Of a stretch of DNA of 64,000 nucleotides, positions 49,773 to 58,536 are shown in pieces; the first letter of the stretch is position 1; every line of letters begins with the position of its first letter. A program made the position numbers and the translations under genes. The notes beneath the pieces were generated by a model that saw nothing but the letters and a program-made list of their open reading frames with translations, was not told where the DNA came from and made no database searches. The stretch comes from Pseudarthrobacter sp. fls2-241-R2A-127 (GTDB lineage Bacteria; Actinomycetota; Actinomycetes; Actinomycetales; Micrococcaceae), in contig NZ_JARVSF010000027.1 of NCBI RefSeq assembly GCF_030209355.1, positions 124,001 to 188,000 on the forward strand, read 5' to 3'.

Positions 49773-50383
49773 GCAGCACAGGGCAGCCGGCCGCCAATTG
49801 GGAAGAGACGTTGACGGCGACGACGGCGGAGCAGACACAGGCGTTCGGCAGGCATCTGGCGGAGGTACTCCGGGCCGGAGACCTGCTGGTCCTTTCCGGC
49901 GAACTGGGCGCCGGGAAGACCACCTTTACCCAAGGCCTGGGGGAGGGGCTGGGCGTCCGCGCAGGCATCATCTCACCCACCTTCGTCCTGGTCCGCATCC
50001 ACCCCAACCTGGCCGACGGCCCGCGTCCCGGCGGCCCGGACCTGGTGCACGTGGATGCCTACCGTCTGGGCTCTGCGGCGGAAATCGATGATATCGACCT
50101 CGAGAATACGATGGACTCGTCGGTGACCGTGGTGGAGTGGGGTCACGACCGGGTGGAGCACCTGAGCGAGAACCGCTTGGAGATCGACCTGCACCGTGCG
50201 ATTGGCCTTGCCAGCGCCGGAGAGGCTTCCGGTGAGGCAGGGACCAGGAGCGGGCCGTCCGGAACCCTGGACTTTGACGACGACGACACTGACGAACCGC
50301 GCACCATCGTGGTGCGCGGATACGGGCCCCGCTGGGCAACAGCACCTGCGCTGGGCGGCTTTGAAGGGGGACTCCCATGCTGA
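49769..50383 (+). CDS. tsaE: tRNA t6A synthesis ATPase TsaE
   Basis: TsaE supports the TsaB-TsaD complex that puts the threonylcarbamoyl group on A37 of ANN-decoding tRNAs. Walker A GELGAGKTTFTQGLGEGLGV begins near residue 44, followed by SPTFVLVRIHPN, HVDAYRLGSAAEIDDIDLE and VVEWGHD. At 204 residues it is longer than the ~155 usual, due to a C-terminal extension with acidic DFDDDDTDEP. The ATG overlaps alr by 4 bp, and the stop overlaps tsaB by 7 bp. Confidence 0.93.
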   Translation: MSSTGQPAANWEETLTATTAEQTQAFGRHLAEVLRAGDLLVLSGELGAGKTTFTQGLGEGLGVRAGIISPTFVLVRIHPNLADGPRPGGPDLVHVDAYRLGSAAEIDDIDLENTMDSSVTVVEWGHDRVEHLSENRLEIDLHRAIGLASAGEASGEAGTRSGPSGTLDFDDDDTDEPRTIVVRGYGPRWATAPALGGFEGGLPC

Positions 50384-51048
50384 TCCTCGCCATTGACACT
50401 TCCGCTGTGGCTAGCGCCGCCCTGGTCTCCGACGACGCGCCCGAAAGCGTGATCGCGAGCTTCGCGACGGCGGATACCCGCAGCCACGCCGAGGTACTGG
50501 CCCCCGGGATCGAGGCCATGTTGTCCGAGGCCGGAGTCAGCGGCGCGGACATCGATGCCCTGGTAGTGGGTGTCGGTCCCGGACCGTTTACCGGGCTGCG
50601 ATCCGGCATTGCCACGGCCCGGACGCTGGCGTTTGTCTGGGGCAAGCCCCTGCACGGGCTGGTGAGCCTCGATGCCGTGGCCCTGCAAGTGGCCGAATCC
50701 ACCGCCGCTGTGCCGGAATTCCTGGTGGTCACCGATGCCCGCCGCAAGGAGGTCTACTGGGCCCGCTACAGCTTGGCCGACGGCCAGTTGCCCCTGCTCC
50801 AGGACGGCCCGCACGTCAGTGTCGCCGCGGAGCTGCCGGACCTGCCTGCCTTCGGTGCCGGCGCAGGGCTGTACGGCGACGTTGTGGAAGCCCACCCGGA
50901 ATTCGCTGCCGAGCAGCCGGACGCGCTGTACCTCGGCCAGTCCGCCCTCGCCAGGCTGGCCTCCGGGGAAGCCCTGTTGGACTCAACCCCCCTGTACCTG
51001 CGGGAGTCGGACGCCCAGGTACCCGGACCACGGAAGCGGGCACTGTGA
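50377..51048 (+). CDS. tsaB: tRNA t6A synthesis protein TsaB
   Basis: TsaB is the non-catalytic ASKHA-fold partner of TsaD. The 223 residues begin LILAIDTSAVASAALVS and contain DALVVGVGPGPFTGLRSGIA (about 62-81), the family signature. A 7-bp overlap with tsaE and a GTGA overlap with rimI show coupled translation. The order tsaE-tsaB-rimI-tsaD is typical of actinobacteria. Confidence 0.93.
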   Translation: MLILAIDTSAVASAALVSDDAPESVIASFATADTRSHAEVLAPGIEAMLSEAGVSGADIDALVVGVGPGPFTGLRSGIATARTLAFVWGKPLHGLVSLDAVALQVAESTAAVPEFLVVTDARRKEVYWARYSLADGQLPLLQDGPHVSVAAELPDLPAFGAGAGLYGDVVEAHPEFAAEQPDALYLGQSALARLASGEALLDSTPLYLRESDAQVPGPRKRAL

Positions 51049-51563
51049 GCACCATGCCGGATCCGCAGACGGCGGAGATCACGGTCCGCGACATGACCTT
51101 GGACGATGTTCCCGCCGTGGGGCTCCTCGAACACAGGCTCTTCCCGATCGATGCCTGGCCCGTTCAGATGTTCCTGGACGAGCTGTCCCAGCCGGAAACT
51201 CGCCGCTACCTGGTGGCAGAGGGCGGCGACGGCATTGTGGGCTACGCCGGCCTGATGTGCATCGAACCCATTGCCGACGTGCAGACCATCGCCGTCGTCC
51301 CGGAGTACGAGGGACGAGGCATCGGCAGCGACCTGCTCACCCGGCTCATCGGGGAGGCCCGCCGCCGTGGCGCCGCGGACGTCCTGCTCGAAGTCCGGGC
51401 GGACAATCCGCGGGCCCAACAGCTCTACCTGCGGTTCGGTTTCGAACAAATCCACATCCGTCCGCGCTACTACCGCGACGGGGTGGACGCCCTGATCATG
51501 CGGCTTCCGCTTGCCGAGCCTCACCCTGAAGGACACGACGCAACGGTAGCAGGCAAGCAATGA
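51045..51563 (+). CDS. rimI: Ribosomal protein S18 alanine N-acetyltransferase-like GNAT protein
   Basis: A GNAT acetyltransferase of 172 residues, annotated by context and sequence as RimI. The start is GTG 51045, overlapping tsaB. The acetyl-CoA motif IAVVPEYEGRGIGSDLLTRL spans about 84-103, followed by LLEVRADNPRAQQLYLRFGFE. In E. coli RimI acetylates S18; in actinobacteria its relatives may have broader targets, so substrate is not sure. Confidence 0.88.
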   Translation: MSTMPDPQTAEITVRDMTLDDVPAVGLLEHRLFPIDAWPVQMFLDELSQPETRRYLVAEGGDGIVGYAGLMCIEPIADVQTIAVVPEYEGRGIGSDLLTRLIGEARRRGAADVLLEVRADNPRAQQLYLRFGFEQIHIRPRYYRDGVDALIMRLPLAEPHPEGHDATVAGKQ

Positions 51564-52651
51564 ACCGCACGCAGCCCCTGGTACTGGGCATCGAATCTTC
51601 CTGCGATGAGACAGGAGTGGGGGTGGTCCGCGGCACCACCCTCCTGGCCAACACCGTTTCCTCCTCGATGGACGAGCATGTCCGGTTCGGCGGGGTCATC
51701 CCGGAGATTGCCTCCCGGGCACACCTGGACGCCTTCGTGCCCACCCTGGAGCAGGCACTGGCGGACGCCGGCGTACGCCTGGCCGACGTGGACGCCATCG
51801 CGGTGACGTCCGGCCCTGGGCTCGCGGGCGCTCTTATGGTGGGTGTCTGCGCCGCCAAGGCGCTCGCCGTCGCCACCGGCAAGCCGCTGTACGCTATCAA
51901 CCACCTGGTGGCCCACGTTGGTGTCGGCCTCTTGGACGACCGGGCAACCGGGAAGAACCAAGACCTGCCCGCCAACCTGGGCGCCCTGCTGGTATCCGGC
52001 GGCCACACCGAGATCCTCCGCATCAACAGCATCACCAGTGATGTGGAGCTCCTGGGCGCCACCATCGACGACGCCGCCGGCGAGGCGTACGACAAGGTGG
52101 CCCGCATCCTGGGCCTGGGCTACCCCGGCGGGCCTGCCATCGACAAGGTGGCCCGCAACGGCAATCCCAAGGCCATCCGCTTCCCCCGCGGACTGACCCA
52201 GCCCAAGTACATGGGCACGGCTGACGAACCAGGCCCGCACCGCTACGACTGGTCCTTCAGTGGCCTCAAGACGGCGGTGGCCCGGTGCGTGGAGCAGTTC
52301 GAGGCCCGCGGGGAGGAGATCCCGGTGGCCGACATCGCCGCCGCGTTCCAGGAAGCGGTGGTGGATGTGATCTCGTCCAAGGCAGTGCTGGCCTGCCGCG
52401 AGCACGGAATCAAGGACGTCCTGCTGGGCGGCGGGGTGGCGGCCAACTCACGGCTGCGGGAATTGACCGGGCAACGCTGCGCGTCCGCCGGTATCAGGCT
52501 GCACGTCCCGCCGCTGGACCTGTGCACGGACAACGGCGCCATGGTGGCCGCCCTCGGTGCGCAACTGGTGATGGCCGGCGTGGAACCCAGCGGAATCGGT
52601 TTCGCCCCGGATTCGTCGCTGCCCGTCACCTCGGTATCGCTCCCGGCCTGA
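51560..52651 (+). CDS. tsaD: tRNA N6-adenosine threonylcarbamoyltransferase TsaD
   Basis: TsaD transfers the threonylcarbamoyl group to A37 of tRNA. The 363 residues show VLGIESSCDETGVGVV at the N-terminus, INHLVAHVGVG with the metal-binding His pair (about 114-118), LVSGGHTEILRI, GEAYDKVARILGLGYPGG and GGGVAANSRLR, then LCTDNGAMVA. The ATG overlaps rimI by 4 bp. It ends the operon; an imperfect CCCC-GCGA/TCGC-GGGG hairpin at 52660-52680 may help termination. Confidence 0.96.
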   Translation: MNRTQPLVLGIESSCDETGVGVVRGTTLLANTVSSSMDEHVRFGGVIPEIASRAHLDAFVPTLEQALADAGVRLADVDAIAVTSGPGLAGALMVGVCAAKALAVATGKPLYAINHLVAHVGVGLLDDRATGKNQDLPANLGALLVSGGHTEILRINSITSDVELLGATIDDAAGEAYDKVARILGLGYPGGPAIDKVARNGNPKAIRFPRGLTQPKYMGTADEPGPHRYDWSFSGLKTAVARCVEQFEARGEEIPVADIAAAFQEAVVDVISSKAVLACREHGIKDVLLGGGVAANSRLRELTGQRCASAGIRLHVPPLDLCTDNGAMVAALGAQLVMAGVEPSGIGFAPDSSLPVTSVSLPA

Positions 52652-52762
52652 AACCCTGGCCCCGGCGAACCGTCGCGGGGCACTTTGGCGGCGCCGCCAT
52701 CGGACATCACGACGGCGGCCGGCGTGTCCGTGTCGAAGTGCCCCGTTTCGGGACGGCGGGGA

Positions 52763-53914
52763 TCAGGCGGTGGGGCCGTTTCGCATTTGCTTGACCAGGT
52801 CCAGTACCACGGCCTGAAGGTTTCCGCCGTTCTCCGCTGCAATGCGACGCTGGCGCTGGTACCCGGCGCCGCGGCGGATGATCTTCTCCACGTCGGCGAG
52901 TTCGTCTGAGCAGCGCAGCTTGGCCGCCACAGGCTCCAGCCGGTTCAGCGTTTCCAGCAGGTGGTCGGTGACCAGCTGTTCCTTGCCGGCGGCGTCCAGG
53001 ATGATGATGGCGTCCATGCCGTACCGGGCGGCGCGCCACTTGTTTTCCTGTACGTGCCACGGCGGCATGGTGGGAATGGTGCCGCCGTTGTCCAGGATGG
53101 TGGAGAACTCATCCACCAGGCACTGGGTGAGGGCGGCGATGGCCCCTACTTCCTCCAGCGTCGCCAGGCCGTCGCAGATGCGCATCTCAATAGTGCCCAG
53201 GGCCGGCACGGGCCGGATGTCCCAGCGGATCTCGGAAATGGTGTCGATGACACCCGTGGTGAACATGTCCTGGACGTAGGCCTCGTATTCCTCCCAGGAC
53301 TTGAACTGGAAGGGCAGGCCCGCGGTGGGTAGCTGCTGGAACATCAAGGCCCGCTGGGACGCGTAGCCGGTGTCTTCACCGCCCCAGAAGGGACTGGACG
53401 CAGAGAGCGCCTGGAAATGCGGGAAGTAGTTGACCAGGCCGTCCAGGACAGGCAGCGCCTTGTCCCGGCGGTCCAGCCCCACGTGGACGTGGACGCCGTA
53501 AATGACCATTTGCCGTCCCCACCACTGGGTCCGGTCGATCAGCTTGGCGTAGCGCGCCTTGTCCGTGACCGGCTGCAGCTGGGGAGGGCTGAACGGGTGG
53601 CTGCCCGCGCAGAACAACTCCACGCCCATGGGATCGGTGATTTCGCGGACAGCGGCGACAGACCGGTTGAGGTCCTCTTTGGCTTCGGCGGCGGTCTCGC
53701 AGATCCCGGTGACCAGTTCCACGGTGTTGAGCAGCAGTTCCTGCTTGATGTGCGGGTGTTCGTCGTCTTCGTTGAGTTCCGGGTGCCGGGAGGCCACGCC
53801 GCGGAGTACCTGGTTGGCGACGGAAGCGAGCTCGCCCGTCTTCCCGTCCACCAAAGCGAGCTCCCACTCAACACCGAGGGTTGACTGCCTCGATGACGCG
53901 AAGTCGATCTTCAC
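52763..53914 (-). CDS. Glutamate-cysteine ligase-like carboxylate-amine ligase (GCS2/YbdK family)
   Basis: The 383-residue product begins STLGVEWELALVD, the GCS2 signature, with HPHIKQELLLNTVELVTG, ELFCAGSHPFSPP, YGVHVHVGL and RWDIRPVPALGTIEMRICDG following. Such enzymes show weak gamma-glutamylcysteine ligase activity; in a mycothiol-using organism the true amine partner may differ (ergothioneine synthesis is one option), and no egt genes are near. The start is GTG 53914 with AAGGA upstream. It is convergent with tsaD and divergent from the GH3 gene. Confidence 0.88.
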   Translation of the reverse strand: MKIDFASSRQSTLGVEWELALVDGKTGELASVANQVLRGVASRHPELNEDDEHPHIKQELLLNTVELVTGICETAAEAKEDLNRSVAAVREITDPMGVELFCAGSHPFSPPQLQPVTDKARYAKLIDRTQWWGRQMVIYGVHVHVGLDRRDKALPVLDGLVNYFPHFQALSASSPFWGGEDTGYASQRALMFQQLPTAGLPFQFKSWEEYEAYVQDMFTTGVIDTISEIRWDIRPVPALGTIEMRICDGLATLEEVGAIAALTQCLVDEFSTILDNGGTIPTMPPWHVQENKWRAARYGMDAIIILDAAGKEQLVTDHLLETLNRLEPVAAKLRCSDELADVEKIIRRGAGYQRQRRIAAENGGNLQAVVLDLVKQMRNGPTA

Positions 53915-54004
53915 ACGTTTCCTTACTGTCCGGTTGCCGCTGGCTGGTGCCGCTCACAGGCTGCAGCCGGCAGGCGAACGGATGGTCCAAGTCTAGTCCA
54001 GGGG

Positions 54005-54010
54005 TAGCAT
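54005..54010 (+). promoter_or_regulatory. -10 box (TAGCAT) of the leaderless GH3 gene
   Basis: TAGCAT ends 7 nt before ATG 54018. Confidence 0.55.
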
Positions 54011-54017
54011 CGTACTG

Positions 54018-55733
54018 ATGGCTCCGTTACCGCTGCGTCTCAGCCCCGCCAAATCCTTTCCCCTCATCCTGGCTTTGTCAGCCGTTGCCCTGAGCTCCTG
54101 CACAGCCTCCCCGAGTGCCGCGCCGCCGTCGTCCGCCACGCCTTCAGGCGCTGCGTCCGCCCCGGAAAGTACGACGCCGGCAGGACCGTCCGCTTCATCC
54201 TCGCCGGACCCGGGTTCCCGGCCTTTGGGGTGGGGTCCGGAGCAACGGGACCAGGACGCCGCCGCGGCGGCTGTGGCGGCCATGTCCCCGGAGGAAAAGG
54301 CCGGGCAGGTGCTGCTCCCGTTCTTCAAAGGCAACCAGGTGGAAGCCCACGCCGCGCTCATCCAGCGCCTGCACCTGGCCGGATCCATCATCATGGGCGA
54401 CAACGTCCCGCGCGACCCCCAGGGGAAAGTGGACGTGGCCGCGATGGGGGCTGTGACCCAGCGGCTGCGGCAGGCTGCGGCCGCGGACGGCCGGCCATGG
54501 CCCGGGATCATCGGCGTGGACCAGGAGGGCGGGGCAGTGGCACGCCTGGGCGCCCCGCTCACCGAATGGCCGGTGCCCATGAGCTACGGGGCCGCAGGCA
54601 ACGAGGACCTGACCCACCAGGCCGGCAAGGCCTTGGCCGCAGAGCTGGTGCCGCTGGGGTTCGACCTCGATTTCGCGCCCGACACGGATGTAACCATCGG
54701 CCCCAAGGACCCCACTATCGGCGCCCGGTCCATGTCCGCCGATCCGGCCGTGGCGGCCTCACAGGGCGTGGCGTTCTCCCGGGGCATGCTGGACGCGGGC
54801 ATCCTCCCCACCGTCAAGCACTTCCCGGGGCACGGCTCGGTGACAACCGATTCCCACCTGAACCTCCCTGTCCAGCCGGCCACCCTCGATGAGCTTAGGG
54901 GCAGGGACTGGAAACCCTTCCAGGCCGCCGTGGCTGCCGGCTTGCCGGTCATCATGACCGGGCACATCGCCGTTCCCGCGCTGGAACCCGGCGTGCCGGC
55001 GTCGCTCTCCGCCCCAAGCTACGCGGCGCTGCGGGGCCTGGGCTTCCAGGGTGTTGCGGTCACGGATGCCCTCAACATGGGCGCCGTGGAAAACCAGTAT
55101 CCTGCCGGCGCCGCCGCCGTGAAGGCCCTGGCCGCGGGCGCTGACCTGCTGCTGATGCCCGCTGACGTGGAACAGGCGCATGCCGCCATCCTCCAGGCGC
55201 TGGCCGCCGGAACCCTCCCGGCAGCGCGGCTGGATGATGCAGCCCGGCGCGTTGCCACCATGATGACGTGGCACGCACGGACGGCGGCCCCGGCCGGGAC
55301 ACCCGGCGCCGGTGCTCCGCCCGGGAGCGGCGCAGCGTTGTCAGCCAAGGTCTCGGCGTCCGCCGTGACGGTCCTGTCCGGCCCGTGCCACGGGCCCCTG
55401 GTGCCGGGTTCGGTGCGGGTCGAGGGCGGTGGCCCGGGGGACCGCGAACGCTTCGAGGCCGCCGCCGCCCGTGCCGGCCTGGCAGTTGGCTCCGGACCCG
55501 TGGTCAACCTCATAGGCTTCGGCGGAAAACCGGGAGGCGGCGACATCGCCGTCGCCCTGGATGCACCCTGGCCGCTGCAGGACTCCGCCGCGCCGGTCAA
55601 GCTGGCCCTCTACGGCCGCAACGACACAGCGTTCGACGCCCTCGCCGCTGTCCTGGCAGGCAAAGCGACGGCACCCGGAAAACTTCCCGCCGCCGTCGGG
55701 CCCTATCCTGCCGGAACCGGCTGCAGCCCGTAA
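54018..55733 (+). CDS. GH3 beta-N-acetylhexosaminidase-like lipoprotein
   Basis: A 571-residue secreted enzyme. Its signal peptide ends in the lipobox ALSSC (Cys 28), followed by a Ser/Pro/Ala linker to about residue 75. The GH3 domain shows GVDQEGGAVARL, FDLDFAPDTDV, KHFPGHGSVTTDSH (267, with the catalytic His loop of NagZ-type enzymes) and VTDALNMGAV with nucleophile Asp 350. The expected role is removing GlcNAc from cell-wall fragments outside the membrane. A C-terminal domain (about 430-571) lacks clear motifs. Apparently a single-gene unit with a leaderless start. Confidence 0.9.
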   Translation: MAPLPLRLSPAKSFPLILALSAVALSSCTASPSAAPPSSATPSGAASAPESTTPAGPSASSSPDPGSRPLGWGPEQRDQDAAAAAVAAMSPEEKAGQVLLPFFKGNQVEAHAALIQRLHLAGSIIMGDNVPRDPQGKVDVAAMGAVTQRLRQAAAADGRPWPGIIGVDQEGGAVARLGAPLTEWPVPMSYGAAGNEDLTHQAGKALAAELVPLGFDLDFAPDTDVTIGPKDPTIGARSMSADPAVAASQGVAFSRGMLDAGILPTVKHFPGHGSVTTDSHLNLPVQPATLDELRGRDWKPFQAAVAAGLPVIMTGHIAVPALEPGVPASLSAPSYAALRGLGFQGVAVTDALNMGAVENQYPAGAAAVKALAAGADLLLMPADVEQAHAAILQALAAGTLPAARLDDAARRVATMMTWHARTAAPAGTPGAGAPPGSGAALSAKVSASAVTVLSGPCHGPLVPGSVRVEGGGPGDRERFEAAAARAGLAVGSGPVVNLIGFGGKPGGGDIAVALDAPWPLQDSAAPVKLALYGRNDTAFDALAAVLAGKATAPGKLPAAVGPYPAGTGCSP

Positions 55734-55762
55734 CCTGCGAGCGGGAGCAGCGGGGGAGCGCG

Positions 55763-55768
55763 TTTAAT
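55763..55768 (+). promoter_or_regulatory. -10 box (TTTAAT) of the leaderless shikimate dehydrogenase-like gene
   Basis: TTTAAT ends 6 nt before GTG 55775. Confidence 0.5.
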
Positions 55769-55774
55769 GGTCAG

Positions 55775-56593
55775 GTGCCCATTCTGAATAAAGACATGAC
55801 CCTCTGCATCTCGCTCTCCGCCCGTCCCAGCAACAACGGGACCCGGTTCCACAACCACCTCTACGGGCAACTGGACCTGAACTGGATCTACAAGGCGTTC
55901 GCGCCTACCAACCTGGAGCAGGCCATCGCGGGTGTCCGCGGGCTGGGCATCCGGGGCTGCGCCATCTCCATGCCCTACAAGGAAGACGTCATTGCGCTGG
56001 TGGACGAGATGGACCCGTCCGCCCAGGCCATCGACTCCGTGAACACGATCGTGAACACGGATGGCCACCTCAAGGCGTACAACACCGACTACACGGCCAT
56101 TGAGCAGCTCCTGGCCTCCAACCAGGTCCCCGCCAGCTACTCCGTGGTGGTGCAGGGATCCGGTGGGATGGCGAAGGCCACGGTGGCGGCCTTGCGGGAC
56201 GCCGGCTTCACCAACGTCACGGTCTTGTCCCGGAACGAGGCGTCCGGCCGGGCGCTCGCGGACCAGTACGGTTTCCAGTGGCGGGCGGCGCTCGACGGCG
56301 GGACGGCCGACCTCATCATCAACGTCACCCCGCTGGGCATGGCCGGCGGGACGGAAGCGGACACCGTGTCGTTCCCGGCGGAGGCAATCGAAGCGGCCCG
56401 CCTGGTCTTCGACGTGGTGGCCTTGCCCGCCGAGACGCCGCTGATCCGTGCCGCCAGAGCCGCCGGTAAGCCGGTTATAACCGGAGCCGAGGTGGCCACC
56501 ATCCAGGCGCTGGAACAGTTTGTCCTGTACACCGGGGTGCGGCCCACGGCGGAGCAGGTGCGGGCCGCCGAGGAGTTCATGCGCGCCCAGTAG
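55775..56593 (+). CDS. Shikimate 5-dehydrogenase-like protein (AroE/YdiB family)
   Basis: The frame opens inside the GH3 gene at 55268, but GTG 55775 (6 nt after TTTAAT) gives 272 residues, the family length. The substrate site shows SLSARPSNNGTRFHNHLYG, then AISMPYKEDV with the catalytic Lys and KAYNTDYTAIEQLL with the catalytic Asp; the NAD(P) site is VVQGSGGMAKATVAALRDAG. The GSGG loop and MPYKE replace the GAGG and VPFK of core AroE, so this may be a quinate- or paralogue-type enzyme and not the main shikimate step. No other aro gene is near. Confidence 0.85.
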   Translation: MPILNKDMTLCISLSARPSNNGTRFHNHLYGQLDLNWIYKAFAPTNLEQAIAGVRGLGIRGCAISMPYKEDVIALVDEMDPSAQAIDSVNTIVNTDGHLKAYNTDYTAIEQLLASNQVPASYSVVVQGSGGMAKATVAALRDAGFTNVTVLSRNEASGRALADQYGFQWRAALDGGTADLIINVTPLGMAGGTEADTVSFPAEAIEAARLVFDVVALPAETPLIRAARAAGKPVITGAEVATIQALEQFVLYTGVRPTAEQVRAAEEFMRAQ

Positions 56594-56618
56594 CGGACGG
56601 GCGGCCGTCCGGCTGCGC

Positions 56619-57863
56619 CTACGGCATGTCCGTTGGGACGGGTTCCACCACGACGGCTACCCGGTCCTCGCCAATCCGGGTCAGGACCAGGGTGGCGGCC
56701 TTGCCGGCGCCCTTCTTGCCGGCCGCCTTTCCGCCGGGCAGCAGTTGCTTGCGCAGTTCTTCCGGGGTGACGGCGGTGCCCCTCTTCTTGATGTCCAGCA
56801 CGGTGATGCCCTCCTGCTTCACCCAGGCTTTGAGCGCCTTGACGTTGTAGGGCATGACTTCCAGCACCTTGTAGGCGCGGGCAAACGGCGTGGCCAGGAG
56901 TTCAGGCGCACAGATGTAGGCGATGTGCTCATCCACCAGGTGGCCGCCGAGTTCCAGCGCGACATCCGCCACCAGCCCGGCCCGGATCACGGCGCCGTCG
57001 GGTTCGTAAAGGTAGCCCTCCACCGGTCCCACCGGAGCCGTGGGGCCTGCACCGAAATCGTTGCCGCTGGTCAGTTCGGCCGCACCTTCCGGGCCAAGGA
57101 CCAGTGCGGCGCGGCGCACCCCCGGCCTGCGGACGGCGTTAAACCACAGGGTTACCTCGGTGACGTCTCCGGCTACCGACACCCACTGGGCTTCGCAGCC
57201 GGCGGGCACGGATTCGTGTGGCATGCCGGGCCCCATCTTGACGCCCACCGCCCTCCCCGACGCCGCGAGCGATTCAACGAAGGACAACGGCGGTGAGAAC
57301 GCCTCCGGGTCCCAGATCCGCTTGGTGCCGGACGTGGAGGTGACCCGACGGGCAGGATCCAGCCACACGCCGTCCACCCCGTCCAGCGGCACGGCTGCCG
57401 CGTCCGCGTGCACCACGGTGGCGTTGGGGAAGGGGATCAGGTTCACCGTGGCGCAGGCCGCCGTGGTCTCGTCCATTTCGACGGCGGTGACGTTGAGGTC
57501 AAGGGATGCCAGGGCCAGGGAATCGGCGCCGAGGCCGCAGCCCAGGTCCGCCACGTGGCTGATCCCGGCAGCGGCGAAGCGCTGCGCGTGGCGCGCCGCA
57601 ACATTCAGGCGGGTGGCCTGCTCCAGCCCTGCCTGGGTGAACAGCATCTGGCGGGCGAACTCACCGAACTTCGCCTCTGCCTTGGTGCGCAGCCGTGACT
57701 GGGTCAGGACCGCGGAGACCATCCCCGCAGGATGGCCGGCCTTCCGGAGCGCCGAGTTGAGTGCGAAGGAATCCTCTTCCCGGTAGGGGCCAAGGGATGC
57801 CAGCAGCTCCCAGCCTTCGGGGGTCAGCAGCGGTGCAATCTGGTCCTGGGGAGCGTGAGCCAT
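56619..57863 (-). CDS. Class I SAM-dependent methyltransferase with THUMP-like C-terminal domain
   Basis: A 414-residue protein. The AdoMet motif ISHVADLGCGLGADSLALA is at about 92-110, followed by VTAVEMDETT and WLDPARRV. The C-terminal part (about 320-400, with VEPVP and ITVLDIKKRGTAVTPEELRKQL) resembles the THUMP-like domain found in actinobacterial members, suggesting an RNA substrate; this is inference. TAGGCT ends 7 nt before ATG 57863. It is convergent with the AroE-like gene, 25 bp apart. Confidence 0.85.
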   Translation of the reverse strand: MAHAPQDQIAPLLTPEGWELLASLGPYREEDSFALNSALRKAGHPAGMVSAVLTQSRLRTKAEAKFGEFARQMLFTQAGLEQATRLNVAARHAQRFAAAGISHVADLGCGLGADSLALASLDLNVTAVEMDETTAACATVNLIPFPNATVVHADAAAVPLDGVDGVWLDPARRVTSTSGTKRIWDPEAFSPPLSFVESLAASGRAVGVKMGPGMPHESVPAGCEAQWVSVAGDVTEVTLWFNAVRRPGVRRAALVLGPEGAAELTSGNDFGAGPTAPVGPVEGYLYEPDGAVIRAGLVADVALELGGHLVDEHIAYICAPELLATPFARAYKVLEVMPYNVKALKAWVKQEGITVLDIKKRGTAVTPEELRKQLLPGGKAAGKKGAGKAATLVLTRIGEDRVAVVVEPVPTDMP

Positions 57864-57870
57864 GGGTTCC

Positions 57871-57876
57871 AGCCTA
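57871..57876 (-). promoter_or_regulatory. -10 box (TAGGCT) of the leaderless methyltransferase gene
   Basis: TAGGCT on the minus strand ends 7 nt before ATG 57863. Confidence 0.5.
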
Positions 57877-57903
57877 ATGGAGGAGCGTACGCCGGGTTGC
57901 CGA

Positions 57904-57909
57904 TAGTGT
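57904..57909 (+). promoter_or_regulatory. -10 box (TAGTGT) of the leaderless small membrane protein gene
   Basis: TAGTGT ends 7 nt before ATG 57917; it lies only 28 bp from the divergent methyltransferase -10 box. Confidence 0.55.
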
Positions 57910-57916
57910 GGACATC

Positions 57917-58297
57917 ATGGATGAAACCGCAGCCTCCGGGGAGACCGGCGAACACGAACCCAAGGAACGTGGTCCTGCCCGGTATGCCCGCCCGGTCCTT
58001 ATCGCCGCCGCCGTGGTGGCGGTGGTGTGCATCGCGCTCCTGATCATCATCTTTGTCCTGGACACGTTCAACGCCACCGTCTACTCGGTGGGCGGCAACG
58101 ACATCTCGGACAACACGCAGGAAGCCCGCGATATCCGCGGACTGTACGACGGCGCGCGGGCTGGCAGCATCTTCGTCCTCGTTGCCTCGCTGCTCGCCGC
58201 GGCCGCTGCGGGATGGGTGTTGTTCCGCGGCCGCAAGAAGGGCGGCAGTGATGCCGACGGCGGCGAGGACGTGGACTTCGACGACCTGGGCCGCTGA
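57917..58297 (+). CDS. Small membrane protein of unknown function
   Basis: I do not recognise a family. ATG 57917 gives 126 residues: a short acidic N-terminal tail, a membrane helix at about 22-44 (PVLIAAAVVAVVCIALLIII), an extracytoplasmic loop of about 45 residues (STVYSVGGNDISDNTQEARD-like), a second helix near 83-103 and an acidic cytosolic tail (DGGEDVDFDDLG). Both termini would be inside. It is a lone gene just upstream of groES but is not in its regulon, as the CIRCE-controlled promoter lies between them. Confidence 0.75.
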   Translation: MDETAASGETGEHEPKERGPARYARPVLIAAAVVAVVCIALLIIIFVLDTFNATVYSVGGNDISDNTQEARDIRGLYDGARAGSIFVLVASLLAAAAAGWVLFRGRKKGGSDADGGEDVDFDDLGR

Positions 58298-58353
58298 GAC
58301 GGTCCGGCGCGGGGCCCTAACGGGGCGAAACCGAATACGCCCATGACGAAAAG

Positions 58354-58380
58354 TTGGCACTCACCTTGACCGAGTGCTAA
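58354..58380. promoter_or_regulatory. CIRCE operator 1 (HrcA site) upstream of groES
   Basis: TTGGCACTC, a 9-bp spacer and GAGTGCTAA match the CIRCE consensus with one mismatch in the left arm. It overlaps the -35 box of the groE promoter, so HrcA binding would block polymerase. Confidence 0.93.
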
Positions 58381-58394
58381 CCCTTACATAGAGT
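58366..58394 (+). promoter_or_regulatory. groESL promoter
   Basis: TTGACC (58366-58371), a 17-bp spacer and TAGAGT (58389-58394) form a good vegetative promoter. Its -35 lies inside CIRCE 1 and the expected start near 58401 lies in CIRCE 2. The leader is about 135 nt. Confidence 0.85.
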
Positions 58395-58399
58395 TTCAA

Positions 58400-58426
58400 T
58401 TAGCACTCTCCCCCGGAGGGTGCTAA
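58400..58426. promoter_or_regulatory. CIRCE operator 2 (HrcA site) at the groES transcript start
   Basis: TTAGCACTC, a 9-bp spacer and GGGTGCTAA match the CIRCE consensus with one mismatch in the right arm. The two operators are 46 bp apart start to start and bracket the -10 box. Confidence 0.93.
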
Positions 58427-58536
58427 TACATGAAGAGCTGCCAGCCAGGCTGCTGCCGGCACCGCGACGACGGTTTGCCAGCCAGGGCGGGAAGCTTTCC
58501 AGTCCACGAATTTGCTGACGAAAAGGAGAGGTCCGA

